DNA of 39,132 nt from Planctomycetota bacterium (GTDB lineage Bacteria > Planctomycetota > UBA1135 > UBA2386), in assembly GCA_016794035.1 (NCBI GenBank), contig JAEUHS010000074.1, positions 1 through 39,132 of the forward strand, in the 5' to 3' direction. Positions 8,672 to 19,384 of the stretch are shown here, piece after piece; positions within the stretch are counted from its first letter, which is position 1, and every line of letters begins with the position of its first letter. Under the pieces are notes generated by a model. It did no database searches and was not told where the DNA came from. It saw only the letters and a program-made list of their open reading frames with translations. A program made the position numbers and the translations under genes.

Positions 8672-9904
8672 ATGGTGGCAGACAGGCTCAGAATCACGGG
8701 TTGCGTGGCGTTCGTCGCCTTGTTGTGGATGCCCACGATCCAGGGGGTCACCGGTGTCGTGCCGGCTGTCGGCCTGGATGGCGTCGAGGCGCCACCGCAG
8801 CGAGTGGGCTTCGACTTGCCCTCGTGGTCCGACGGCTCGTGGCAGTCGTCCTGGGAGGCGTCGTTCGACCACGATCTGGGCCTGCGCGACTGGATGGTGC
8901 GAATCGACAACGAACTGCGCATGCGTGTGTTCGGTGTCGCGAAGCGCCCGGTCGTGCTCGGGCCCGACAGCTGGCTCATGGAGGCTGCGTATCTGCCGAC
9001 TTTGAGTCTCGTGCAGCATCGTTCGATCGCCGAGCGACTGTTGTTGAAGTGCTACAACCTCCGGCGCCTGCAGGATGCGTTCGCAGCGCGAGGCGTGACC
9101 CTCGTCGTCCTGGTCTCGCCCGGCAAGGGCGATTCGCATCCCGAGCGCATGTCGCGCGAGTTCCGCATCGAATACGAGGCGCTGCGCGGGGTCGATCGCC
9201 ACTACGACGTCGTCAAGCGTGGACTCACCATGGCTGGCGTCAACTTCGTCGATTGCGTCCAGTTGGCGAAGCAGATGCGGGAGCAGCCGGCGGCCGGTGA
9301 GCCGCCGATGTTCGTGCGCGGCGGGATCCACTGGACCAACTACGGCGCGGCACGGTGTGCCGTGGCGTTGTTGGACCAGATCGAACGAGCCTCCGGCACG
9401 GACGTGAAGAGCCTCGACGTCACCGGGGTGCGCATGGAACCCGCGCCGGACCGCGGTGAACTCGACATCGCCTACCTCGCGAACGTGCTGGACCTCAGCC
9501 GTTGGCGTCATCCGCACGGACAGCCGGTGGTGGAGGTGCGCCAACGCGACGTGGGTCGGCCGGTTGGCCTGCTGTTCGTCGGGACCAGCTTCGTGTGGGG
9601 GCTGACGCACGCCCTGAAGCTGCACGGCGTCACCGATCCGCTGACCGTCTTCTACTACTACCGCAGCCGAACGGACTTCGTCGCCGGCGAACAGAAACCG
9701 TCCGTGCCGCTCGATCGCACGGTCGAGGAGCTGCACCGGGAGCTACCGCACTATCAGGTGGTCGTGCTCGAGTCGAACCAGGTCGCGTTGATGCAGCTCG
9801 GTCACGGGTTCATCGAGAAGGCGTTGGAGGCCTGCGGGCTCGATGTGGCGACGACCTTGCCGGTCTCCGTCGAGACCGTCATGGGGCATGGCTACGACAG
9901 GTGA
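8672..9904 (+). CDS. AlgJ/AlgX-like SGNH acetyltransferase-family protein
   Basis: A 410-residue protein with one N-terminal membrane/signal segment (ITGCVAFVALLWMP), then an extracytoplasmic domain of the AlgJ/AlgX family that receives acetyl groups from an MBOAT partner. Visible motifs are VVLGPDSWLM near 93-102 (position of the GKDGWLF motif), LVVLVSPGKGDSHPERM, RGGIHWTNYG near 216-225 with His220, and LLFVGTSFVWG near 300-309, where Ser306 is the probable nucleophile. The Asp two residues before the His in AlgX (DxHW) is Gly218 here, so the catalytic triad is altered. ATG 8672 is chosen over ATG 8645 because the latter falls inside the -10 hexamer and GAGGA (8662-8666) is 5 bp upstream of 8672. 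Divergent from the complete MBOAT gene. Confidence 0.75.
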   Translation: MVADRLRITGCVAFVALLWMPTIQGVTGVVPAVGLDGVEAPPQRVGFDLPSWSDGSWQSSWEASFDHDLGLRDWMVRIDNELRMRVFGVAKRPVVLGPDSWLMEAAYLPTLSLVQHRSIAERLLLKCYNLRRLQDAFAARGVTLVVLVSPGKGDSHPERMSREFRIEYEALRGVDRHYDVVKRGLTMAGVNFVDCVQLAKQMREQPAAGEPPMFVRGGIHWTNYGAARCAVALLDQIERASGTDVKSLDVTGVRMEPAPDRGELDIAYLANVLDLSRWRHPHGQPVVEVRQRDVGRPVGLLFVGTSFVWGLTHALKLHGVTDPLTVFYYYRSRTDFVAGEQKPSVPLDRTVEELHRELPHYQVVVLESNQVALMQLGHGFIEKALEACGLDVATTLPVSVETVMGHGYDR

Positions 9905-9911
9905 CCGGCGC

Positions 9912-10898
<987 letters not shown>

Positions 10899-10945
10899 GT
10901 TCTTGTGCGTGGGACGGCTGCTGGGCGGACGCGTCGATCGGCGGG

Positions 10946-12259
<1,314 letters not shown>

Positions 12260-12501
12260 GAGTCCGTAGAGTTCGGGATCCGGGGCAGCATAGGGTCAGT
12301 CGCCGCGCAACTGCAGCGGCTTGCATCGGCGGGTGCTGGCCCGCCACCGGTCGCGGGGAGCGACCGGCCGATGCCATGGCGCGCTGATTCGCGCCTCTCC
12401 GGACGCGGCCGGAGGACCCGGGGGCAGTATCGAACGGCATGGCCCCGTCCGGCAACGTTCGTGGCGAAGATGACGCCGGGATCCGCGTCGGCGGCGGCGG
12501 A
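12260..12501. other. Intergenic region upstream of ugd
   Basis: These 242 bp between the ugd start and the 3' end of the TPR gene hold the ugd promoter candidate. I see no coding sequence or strong hairpin. Confidence 0.5.
12287..12292 (-). promoter_or_regulatory. -10 hexamer TATGCT for the ugd-uxs operon
   Basis: On the minus strand TATGCT ends 27 bp before the ugd ATG. It is identical to the hexamers at 8644 and 14663. No good -35 match at 16-18 bp spacing. Confidence 0.45.
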
Positions 12502-14499
12502 TCAGCGGCCCTGCGGGGTCAGCTGCCGCAGCATGCCGCTGGCGGCCGCGTTGCCCGGGTCGAGGTACAGCACGTCTTGCAGGAGGCGCAGGGCGAAGTC
12601 CCTGTCGCCCCCCTGTCGCAGGCGTTCGGCGAGGTGCAGGCGCAAGCCGACGTCGGTCGGCCGGGCGGCGAGCAGTTCCTCGATCACCGGTCCGATCTCC
12701 GACCGCCGTCCGAGTCGCTCGAGCATCTCGGCGCGCAGCAACCATGGCGTGGCGTCCGGCGGGCGCAACTCGGTGACGCGCCGGTAGGCGTCTTCGGCGC
12801 CCGCGAAGTCGCCGTGCACCTTCAGCACGTAGCCAAGTGCGTTCCAGTACTGCGTGTTGGCCGGGACCGCGGCGAGGGCCCGGCGAAGCGCGACCTCCGC
12901 CTCGTCGAGCCGAGGGTCGTCCGGCTTGCCGCCTTCGGCCTCGTGGTTGGCGGCCAGACACATGCCGAGACCGCCCAACACGTTGTCGCTGGGGCTTGCC
13001 GCCGCGAGCTGGCGCACGATGGCGAGCGCCTCGACGTGGCGCTTGCGACCGAGCAGCGACAACGCATGGCGCAGGATGCGCTGCGGCGTCGGATTCTCGC
13101 ACTGGACAGCCAGGTCGTGGCAGGCATGACCTTCCTGGTCGCGCCCCTGTGAGAGCAGGGCGTCACCGCGGTTCGCCAGGATCATGCCGGCACCGAACGT
13201 GCGGCTGCGAGGGTCGGCCTTGACGAACGCATCGTCCCAGAACGCGTGGGTGTTGTCGTAGACGGCGACGCGCGAATGGGTGACGAGGCCGAGCGTCGTC
13301 ACGATGGCCAGCACGGGTACGCCGACGAGCCACCGAAGCCGGGTGGGCAACACGGCCCCGCCGAGTCGGTCACCGGCCAGCACCATGGGCACCAGCACGA
13401 ACAGCATCGGCAGGTAGACGCGCCGTTCCGCGGCGAGCTCGGTCACGATCGGCATGATCGACGATGTCGGAGCGAGCCAGAGGAAGAACATGGCGCCGAG
13501 CCAGCCCCACCAGGGGCGCCGCCACCAGCAGGCGAGCGTGAGCCCGAGCAGCAGCACCAGCAGCAGACCCGGCGCCAGTGCGTCGCCGAGGTTCGTGACG
13601 ATGCCCCAGTCGTAGGCGCCGCGCAGGTCGTGCGGCCAGGCGATCTGTTCGAGGTAGTGCACGATGACGCCGGCCTGCGTCATCAGCCATTGCCACGCCG
13701 TGACCGGGTTCCTGGTCGAGAAGCCGACGGTGGGATTGTGCGGCCCCAGCAGCAGGCAGGCAGCCAACACCGACCAGGAGAGCGCGACGGCGACGTAGTA
13801 GCCCAGCCGCTGGCGCATGCTCGACCAGGACGGCAGCAGGAAGGCCCGTTCGAACAGCACGAGCAGCAGGGGCCCGACGATCGCGTCCTCCTTGCTCGCC
13901 ATGCTGCCGCACAGCGCGGCGACCACGAGGCTGCGCCAGCGGGTCGGATGCACCGCGTCGTGCGCGCGCAGGGTCCCGTAGATGGCGAGCAACCACAAGC
14001 CGTGGGCCAGCAGGGTGGAGCGCTGGGTCAGATAGGCGACCGCATCGACGCCGATGGGATGTGCGACCCAGGTCGCACCGACAGCTGTCGCGAGCCAGGT
14101 CGCCCGTTCGATCGGAACCCGGCCCGTCAGGTTCGGCGCCACCAGAGCGCGGCGCGTGACCACGAACACCAGGCATGCGTTCAGCAGATGCAGCACGAGA
14201 CTCACGAGGTGCGGCCCGAACGGTCCCTCGCCGAACAGTCGGGCGTCGACGATCAGCGACCAACATGCCAGCGGCCGGTTGGCCAGCGGTTGGTGCTGTG
14301 CGCCGAATGCGGCGTTCCACCAATCGCCCGCTTGCAGCGGCTTGTTGTCCAGGATCGCCACGCCATCGTCGAACACGTAGCCACAGCGCCACGCACCCCA
14401 ATAGGCGAACAGTCCGCTCGCGACGAGCAGCGCGAACGGCAGCAGCTGCCGCCCGAGCCGCGGTGCGGGCGCTGCGGTGGCAGGCGGACGGTGGGCCAT
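12502..14499 (-). CDS. TMTC-like GT-C membrane protein with C-terminal TPR repeats
   Basis: A 665-residue protein. About ten membrane helices (residues roughly 20-420) are followed by tetratricopeptide repeats to the C-terminus (motifs such as [24 protein letters not shown]). The first loop carries [12 protein letters not shown], the acidic pair expected at the active site of GT-C enzymes, and then [10 protein letters not shown] and [22 protein letters not shown] and [13 protein letters not shown] also match the eukaryotic TMTC/protein O-mannosyltransferase-like family and its many planctomycete relatives. It may use a polyprenyl-phosphate sugar to glycosylate proteins or glycans outside the membrane; this is inference. 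ATG 14499 aligns with the start of its paralogue at 35825-37831; an upstream start at 14535 is less likely. It stands alone on its strand. Confidence 0.75.
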   Translation of the reverse strand: MAHRPPATAAPAPRLGRQLLPFALLVASGLFAYWGAWRCGYVFDDGVAILDNKPLQAGDWWNAAFGAQHQPLANRPLACWSLIVDARLFGEGPFGPHLVSLVLHLLNACLVFVVTRRALVAPNLTGRVPIERATWLATAVGATWVAHPIGVDAVAYLTQRSTLLAHGLWLLAIYGTLRAHDAVHPTRWRSLVVAALCGSMASKEDAIVGPLLLVLFERAFLLPSWSSMRQRLGYYVAVALSWSVLAACLLLGPHNPTVGFSTRNPVTAWQWLMTQAGVIVHYLEQIAWPHDLRGAYDWGIVTNLGDALAPGLLLVLLLGLTLACWWRRPWWGWLGAMFFLWLAPTSSIMPIVTELAAERRVYLPMLFVLVPMVLAGDRLGGAVLPTRLRWLVGVPVLAIVTTLGLVTHSRVAVYDNTHAFWDDAFVKADPRSRTFGAGMILANRGDALLSQGRDQEGHACHDLAVQCENPTPQRILRHALSLLGRKRHVEALAIVRQLAAASPSDNVLGGLGMCLAANHEAEGGKPDDPRLDEAEVALRRALAAVPANTQYWNALGYVLKVHGDFAGAEDAYRRVTELRPPDATPWLLRAEMLERLGRRSEIGPVIEELLAARPTDVGLRLHLAERLRQGGDRDFALRLLQDVLYLDPGNAAASGMLRQLTPQGR

Positions 14500-14662
14500 T
14501 CGTGCCACGATCCGGCCTCGTGCGTCGAATGGCAACTCGCCGGTGCGGCCAGGGCGGGGTGCCGCGACGGGTCCGTGGTCAGCGATCTGGCGCTGGCAAC
14601 GGCGGGTGCCACCGCGAGCGTCATGGGACCGGCGGCGACGAGCGGCAGAGCGGATGCGCGCG

Positions 14663-14668
14663 TATGCT
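14663..14668 (+). promoter_or_regulatory. -10 hexamer TATGCT for the Lon/PhyH fusion gene
   Basis: TATGCT in a gcgcgTATGCT context lies 36 bp upstream of the GTG start at 14705. The same gcgTATGCT context occurs at 8641-8649. -35 is not obvious. Confidence 0.4.
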
Positions 14669-14704
14669 CGCCACCGGCGATCACGCCCGGAACCGAGAAC
14701 GATC

Positions 14705-16330
14705 GTGCCGACCGAGACCGACGAGACCGACGAGACGAAGCACTACGCCGCCGCGGCGTTACCCGCCGCCGGTCGCCCGTTGCCGGTGCTGGTGCTACCC
14801 GGGCACCGGGTGTTCCCCGGCGTGGGGCAACAGCTGCGGGTCACGTCGCCGGCCGCGTGCGCGCTGGTCGACGCGCTGCCGGCGGCGGCGAGTCCGTTCG
14901 TGCTCGTGGCGGCAGCGGAGCCGGCGCTGCAGCCGGGCGCCGAGGGTGCGGTCGTGGTGCTGGCGCAGGTCCGGCGCACGATGGGCCACGTGTCGGGCAA
15001 CCACGGCATCGCGCTCGACGGCATCGAGCGCGTGCGCCTCACGAGCGTACGGTCCGCGGGTGCGTTCCCGATCGCCGCGACCGAACGCATCGAGGCGCCG
15101 CCGCCCCGCGCCGTCGACGCCGCGTTCGATCGACTGCGCGCGTTGACCCGCAGCGTCGTCGCCTGCATGCCCGAGCTGCCGCGGCAGGCCGTCGGCATGG
15201 TGGACGCCGTCGCCGATCCCGGCCGGTTCTGTGACCTCTGCGCCGCGCACCTCGACCTGTCGCCGGCCGAGCGCGCGACCGTGCTCGCGGCCGTCGACGT
15301 CGAGGTGCGCGTGGCGGCGCTCGGCGAGATCCTGGCGCAGAAGGAGCGCGTGCTGCGTCCGCGCCACGCGGCCTGGCAGCGCGACGAGATGCGGGAACCC
15401 TGGCCGTTCCTGCCTGGCGCCGAGCAACGCCTGCGTCGCGACGTGGCATCGGGCCGGATGACCGCGGCCGAGGCCGAGGACATCCGTCACCTGGCCGAGA
15501 AGGGCTTCGTGGTGTGGCAGCGGCTGATCGCGCCCGAACTGGTCGACGCATTGCTGGCGTCGGTGCGCAGCATCGCGCGGCACCCGGGCCACTTCGTCAC
15601 CACGAACCACCGCCACGGGCGGCCCTACGCCTACTCGGATGCCGATTTCGACGCCTACGAGAGCGTCTTCGACCTCTACGTGAACTTCGAGAGCGCGCGC
15701 GCCGTCTGCCTGCACCCGAAGATCGTGCGCTTCCTCGAGCTGGTCTTCGACGCGCCGCCGATCGCCTTCCAGCAGCTGCTGTTCCAGCGCAGCAACGGCC
15801 ATCCGCTGCATCAGGACACGGCCTATGTCTGGGTCGACCAGCCGATGCAGATGCTGGCGACGTGGGTCGCGCTCGAGGACGTGGTGCAGGGTCGCGGCGA
15901 ACTGACCTACTTCGAGGGCAGCCACCGGATCCCGCACTTCCGGTTCGGCGACGGCTCGAAGCGCTTCGACGGCGACCACGACCGGCCGGAGCCGGTCGCC
16001 CGCCACATCGTCGAGCAGGTCGCGGCGCGCGGCTGCACCAAGCACGACTTCCTGGCGAAGCAGGGCGACGTGTTCGTCTGGGCGGCGGACCTGGTGCACG
16101 GCTCGAACCCGCGCACGCGGCCGCTGGTCGAGACCCGCCGCTCGTGTGTCACGCACTACTGCCCGACGACGACGCAGCCGTTCTGGTTCCGGCGCCTCGA
16201 ACACCACCGCGGCCTGCAGCCGTACGGGGCGGCGCGCATCGCCAGTTCGTACTACCGCCTGCCGAAGGAAGCCGATCTGGTGCGGCCCGCCTTCCTGCTG
16301 CCCGAACTGCCGGCGTCGCCCGCCGAGTAG
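14705..16330 (+). CDS. Lon substrate-binding-like domain fused to phytanoyl-CoA dioxygenase-like domain
   Basis: A 541-residue protein that joins two unrelated domains in one uninterrupted frame. Residues about 25-215 resemble the N-terminal substrate-binding domain of Lon protease: LPVLVLPGHRVFPG, then a GIALDGIERVRL strand, then a helical part with FCDLCAAHLDLS and VRVAALGEILAQKERVL. Residues about 255-520 are a phytanoyl-CoA dioxygenase (PhyH)-type Fe(II)/2-oxoglutarate enzyme. HQD (H369, D371) and the distal His465 in ADLVHGSNPRTR form the iron triad, with nearby Arg residues for 2-oxoglutarate. No ATPase or protease domain of Lon is present. The GTG at 14705 is the only start that excludes a Trp/Arg-rich non-protein stretch, but its ribosome binding site is weak. 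Substrate unknown; the Lon-like part may bring a protein substrate to the oxygenase. Confidence 0.8.
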   Translation: MPTETDETDETKHYAAAALPAAGRPLPVLVLPGHRVFPGVGQQLRVTSPAACALVDALPAAASPFVLVAAAEPALQPGAEGAVVVLAQVRRTMGHVSGNHGIALDGIERVRLTSVRSAGAFPIAATERIEAPPPRAVDAAFDRLRALTRSVVACMPELPRQAVGMVDAVADPGRFCDLCAAHLDLSPAERATVLAAVDVEVRVAALGEILAQKERVLRPRHAAWQRDEMREPWPFLPGAEQRLRRDVASGRMTAAEAEDIRHLAEKGFVVWQRLIAPELVDALLASVRSIARHPGHFVTTNHRHGRPYAYSDADFDAYESVFDLYVNFESARAVCLHPKIVRFLELVFDAPPIAFQQLLFQRSNGHPLHQDTAYVWVDQPMQMLATWVALEDVVQGRGELTYFEGSHRIPHFRFGDGSKRFDGDHDRPEPVARHIVEQVAARGCTKHDFLAKQGDVFVWAADLVHGSNPRTRPLVETRRSCVTHYCPTTTQPFWFRRLEHHRGLQPYGAARIASSYYRLPKEADLVRPAFLLPELPASPAE

Positions 16331-16513
16331 CCGCGGGCGCGCGGCGCGGCGGCGGGTTCGAAGCGTCTCCCCACTCGGCAGGCCCCGCCTTCGCACCCAT
16401 GACTGTCGGCCGTGCCCACCACGGCCCGTCGCGCCGCACGCGTCGATGGCCGACAATGACCATGGAAGGTGCGAGACACCTGCCGTGTTCCCGTCTTCAA
16501 CCAAGGAGATGTC

Positions 16514-16969
16514 ATGAACCTGCTCACTCCGCTGCACCGTCGACCGTTCGGGCTCGCGGAGAGAAGCCCGATGGATCTCTGGCTGCGCGAGTTCTTCGAC
16601 GAGGCCATGCGGCCCGTCAGCCGCGCGGTGTCCCCGTTCGTGCCGGTGGCCAACGTCGCCGAGACCGACAAGGAATGGCTGGTGACGATGGAGCTGCCCG
16701 GCATGACGGAGTCCGATGTCGACGTCCGTCTCAGCGGCAACGAAGTCGTCGTCACCGGCGAGCGCAAGCACGAGAAGGAGACCAAGGACAAGCACTTCCA
16801 CCGCGTCGAGTCGACCTACGGCGCCTTCGAACGGCGCTTCGAACTGCCGCCGGGCGTGCGCGCCGACCCCGCCAGCATCCAGGCGACGTTCCAGAAGGGC
16901 CTGCTCGAGCTCCGCGTCGCCAAGGTCGAGGCCAGACCGGTGGCGAAGATCCCGGTGCGCGGCGCCTGA
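16514..16969 (+). CDS. Small heat shock protein (Hsp20/alpha-crystallin)
   Basis: A 151-residue ATP-independent holdase chaperone. The alpha-crystallin domain covers about residues 45-145: PVANVAETDKEWLVTMELPGM begins the first strands, then VVVTGERKHEKE, YGAFERRFELPPGV, and the GLLELRVAK motif near the C-terminus. A short PVAKIPV tail could supply the I-x-V-type oligomer contact. AAGGAG at 16503-16508 lies 5 bp before the ATG at 16514, which fixes the start. Upstream DNA has no CIRCE element. It appears to be a single-gene unit. Confidence 0.95.
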   Translation: MNLLTPLHRRPFGLAERSPMDLWLREFFDEAMRPVSRAVSPFVPVANVAETDKEWLVTMELPGMTESDVDVRLSGNEVVVTGERKHEKETKDKHFHRVESTYGAFERRFELPPGVRADPASIQATFQKGLLELRVAKVEARPVAKIPVRGA

Positions 16970-17024
16970 GGCGCTGCGTCCGGGCGCTCGGCCCGGCGGG
17001 GTCTGCCGACCGTTCGGGCCGGGG

Positions 17025-17030
17025 TATGGT
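17025..17030 (+). promoter_or_regulatory. Possible -10 hexamer TATGGT
   Basis: TATGGT lies 55 bp before the ATG at 17086 in a G-rich context and resembles the TATGCT elements of other genes here. Confidence 0.3.
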
Positions 17031-17085
17031 GGGGCCGCGGCGGCGAGGTGCCGCGCGACCCCATCGACCCTGCGCCCGGACCCGC

Positions 17086-17850
17086 ATGTTGCGACTCGCA
17101 CTGCCCCTGTTCCTCGCGACGTCCGCCGCTGCCCAGATCGTGCCGATGCCGGCGACGCCGCAGATGCGCTACGTCGACTTCAGCGCCGACCTCGACCGTG
17201 ACGGGGTCGTGGTCGTCGTCGGCGTGCTCGGCAAGCTGAAGGAGGGCAAGCGCGAGCGGTTGCCGCAAGGGCAGCTCGGCGCTGCCGGATCGGTCGCGCA
17301 GGTCAGCGGGACGCAGTACTTCAAGGTGCCGGTCAAGTCGTCGATCCGCGCCGTGAAGGCGTTCGGCGGCAAGGTGGGCAAGCTCGAGCTGGCCTGCGCG
17401 ATCCAGCTCGCGCGGCTGCCCGACGGCAGCGAGCATCGCCAGTCGCGCACCGGCAACGGTGCGCAGCTCGACGAGGACACGCTGGCGCTGTTCGTCGTGG
17501 TGCCGACGGCGAAGGGCAAGGCCTTCGACCTGCTGCACGTGATCCCGTTCGACGCCGAGGTCGACAAGGGACCGGATGGTGGCGCCGCGTTCGTCGACGC
17601 GATGAGCGACGTCTACGCCGTGAACCGTCGCGTGCACGACCTGCGCGCCGCGCTCGAGGCCATCGACGCGGCGCCGGATGCCGCGGCCCGGCAGCGGGCC
17701 CGGACCACCTTGCGCGACCTGCTCGAGCAGAAGGTCGAACTCAAGGTCCGCGACGACGATTCGCTGCTCGCCCAGCACTGCGGCCCGCTCGAGGCGCGGG
17801 CCCGCACCCGTCTGGCGGCGACCGCCGAAGGCGAAGGCGAAGGACGCTGA
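17086..17850 (+). CDS. Secreted protein of unknown function
   Basis: A 254-residue protein that I do not recognise. The first 16 residues (MLRLALPLFLATSAAAQ) form a clear Sec signal peptide with an A-x-A cleavage site. The mature part begins with hydrophobic strands (VDFSADLDRDGVVVVVGVLGKL) and ends with charged helices (RARTTLRDLLEQKVELKV) and a short E/G-rich tail (EGEGEGR). There is no catalytic motif or anchor. It is convergent with the FecR-like gene, 25 bp away. Likely periplasmic or exported; function cannot be proposed. Confidence 0.75.
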   Translation: MLRLALPLFLATSAAAQIVPMPATPQMRYVDFSADLDRDGVVVVVGVLGKLKEGKRERLPQGQLGAAGSVAQVSGTQYFKVPVKSSIRAVKAFGGKVGKLELACAIQLARLPDGSEHRQSRTGNGAQLDEDTLALFVVVPTAKGKAFDLLHVIPFDAEVDKGPDGGAAFVDAMSDVYAVNRRVHDLRAALEAIDAAPDAAARQRARTTLRDLLEQKVELKVRDDDSLLAQHCGPLEARARTRLAATAEGEGEGR

Positions 17851-17875
17851 TCGCACGGGCCGGCAGCGGCCGCGA

Positions 17876-18820
17876 CTACCGCGCCTGGATCCAGGGGCCG
17901 AGGCGCAGGAACGCGAGCCAGACCTCGGCATCCCAGTGCGCTGCCTTGCCCGGGTCCGGCAGCGGCGGCCCGACCAGTCGCAGCAGTTCCGCCTCGGCCA
18001 GTTCGCGCAGCAGCGGATCGTCGTCGCGCAGCACGTGCCAGAGCGGCAGCGAGTCGCGCGGCTCGGCGCAGGTCTGGGCGAGCACGAACAGCATCTTCTC
18101 GCGGCGGTCGCGCGAGCCGGCGACCGCGGTGGCGTCGAACTGCTGCGCGGCCTTGCGCACCGCGGGCGAGCAGTCGGCGAACAGCGGCGTGCTCGGCCCC
18201 ATGGCGGTGACCACCGTCGCGGCGCCGGCGGGCACGAACACGGTGCGACCGGCGAACGCGAACGTCACCGCGCCCTCGGTGACGCGCACGTGGTTGCTGC
18301 CGTCGTCGGCGATGCGCAGTTCGTAGCGGCAGCCCTTGTCGGTGACGCGGCCGAGCGGCGTGTCGACGACGAAGAAGTCGGGCGCCACCGCCGGCGGCGG
18401 CGCGACGCGCGCCGACAGCGCGCCGCGTTCGAGCCGGAACAGCGCCTGGTCGGGTCGCCAGTGCGCGAACGCCAGTTCGCTGCCGGGCTCGAGCGTGATC
18501 TCGGCGAGCTCGCCGAGCGGCACCAACAGCCGCTGCTGCGCGGCGACGAACGTGCGCGCGGCGGCGCCCGGGCGCAGGTCGTCGGCGGGCCACGACACGG
18601 CCAGCACGATCGCGGCGGCGGCCGCGGCGGCGACGAGCAGCCATGGCCACAGCGCGCGCGGCCGCCCGCGGGCCGGTGGCGGCGGCAGCTGCACGGGCAG
18701 CGCGTCGAGCGACAGCTCGCGGCCGTCGTGCGCCAGCCCGGCGAGCAGCTGTTCGAGCCGTCGCGTCGTCGCGTCGCCGTCGCCGCTGCGGTCCCAGAGG
18801 TAGTCGTCGCGCGGGCTCAT
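17876..18820 (-). CDS. FecR-like anti-sigma/regulatory membrane protein
   Basis: A 314-residue single-pass membrane protein. A cytoplasmic N-terminus of about 60 residues precedes one helix (LWPWLLVAAAAAAAIVLAV). The extracytoplasmic part resembles FecR: LEPGSELAFAHW, LFRLERGALSARV, FFVVDTPLGRVTDKGCRYEL and VRVTEGAVTFAFAGRTVFVPAG. FecR-type proteins transmit signals to, and often restrain, a partner ECF sigma factor. Its ATG overlaps the sigma factor's TGA (ATGA), so the two are translationally coupled. No TonB-dependent transducer is nearby. The C-terminal 100 residues are more helical and outside the FecR domain. Confidence 0.8.
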   Translation of the reverse strand: MSPRDDYLWDRSGDGDATTRRLEQLLAGLAHDGRELSLDALPVQLPPPPARGRPRALWPWLLVAAAAAAAIVLAVSWPADDLRPGAAARTFVAAQQRLLVPLGELAEITLEPGSELAFAHWRPDQALFRLERGALSARVAPPPAVAPDFFVVDTPLGRVTDKGCRYELRIADDGSNHVRVTEGAVTFAFAGRTVFVPAGAATVVTAMGPSTPLFADCSPAVRKAAQQFDATAVAGSRDRREKMLFVLAQTCAEPRDSLPLWHVLRDDDPLLRELAEAELLRLVGPPLPDPGKAAHWDAEVWLAFLRLGPWIQAR

Positions 18821-19365
18821 GGCAGTCCGGACTCCTGCAACAGCGGCCGCAGCAGCGCCATGCCGCGCGTCAGATTGACCCGCACGGAGCCGTGCGTCAG
18901 CCCGGTGCGCGCGGCGATCGCGGGACCGGAGAGGCCCTCGACGAGGCGCAGCACGAGCACCTCGCGGTAGGCATCGGGCAGCTGCCGCACACAGCCGAGC
19001 ACCTTCGCCAGCGTCTCGCGATGGGCCAGGACCTCGCCGGGCGCGACCTGCCGATCGGCCAGTTCCTGCAGTTCGGCCGCGGCGGGGCGACGCTGCCGGC
19101 GGCGCGCATGGTCGACGCCGGCGTTGCGCGCGGCGGTGCACAACCAGGCCGGGAACGCCGCCGGGTCGCGCAGCTCGCGCAGGTGTTCGAACGCATGCAG
19201 GAACACCTCCTGGGTCAGGTCCTCTGCATCGCCGGCGCCACAGCGCGCCAGCAGGATGCCGTGCACGACGCGCGCGAAGTCGCGGTGGAGCGCGGCGAAC
19301 GCCAGGCGGTCGCCGTCCTGGGCGCTGCGCACCCGCTGCGCGAGATCGCTGGGGACATCCTGCAC
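18817..19365 (-). CDS. ECF-family RNA polymerase sigma factor
   Basis: About 182 residues with region 2 (AEDLTQEVFLHAFEHL, DPAAFPAWLCTAARN) and region 4 (LPDAYREVLVLRLVEGLSGPAIAARTG followed by an HTH, GSVRVNLTRGMALL). The GTG at 19365 gives an N-terminus just before the first region 2 helix; no ATG is available in frame, and the ribosome binding site is weak, so the start is approximate. Its stop overlaps the FecR-like start and it begins 19 bp after the stop of the HEWGTF gene. All three probably belong to one transcription unit. Targets are unknown; self-activation is possible. Confidence 0.88.
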   Translation of the reverse strand: MQDVPSDLAQRVRSAQDGDRLAFAALHRDFARVVHGILLARCGAGDAEDLTQEVFLHAFEHLRELRDPAAFPAWLCTAARNAGVDHARRRQRRPAAAELQELADRQVAPGEVLAHRETLAKVLGCVRQLPDAYREVLVLRLVEGLSGPAIAARTGLTHGSVRVNLTRGMALLRPLLQESGLP

Positions 19366-19384
19366 GCGAACGGGACGATACGTG

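Noticed and set aside
6640..9300. Long plus-strand frame spanning the membrane protein end and the MBOAT gene
   Set aside because: It crosses two well-supported genes in other frames and shows no domain.
14477..14704. Upstream extension of the Lon/PhyH fusion protein
   Set aside because: The extra residues are Trp/Arg-rich, overlap the start of the divergent TPR gene and contain the TATGCT promoter candidate.
16331..16513. Heat-shock operator (CIRCE) upstream of the Hsp20 gene
   Set aside because: No TTAGCACTC/GAGTGCTAA inverted repeat or close variant is present.
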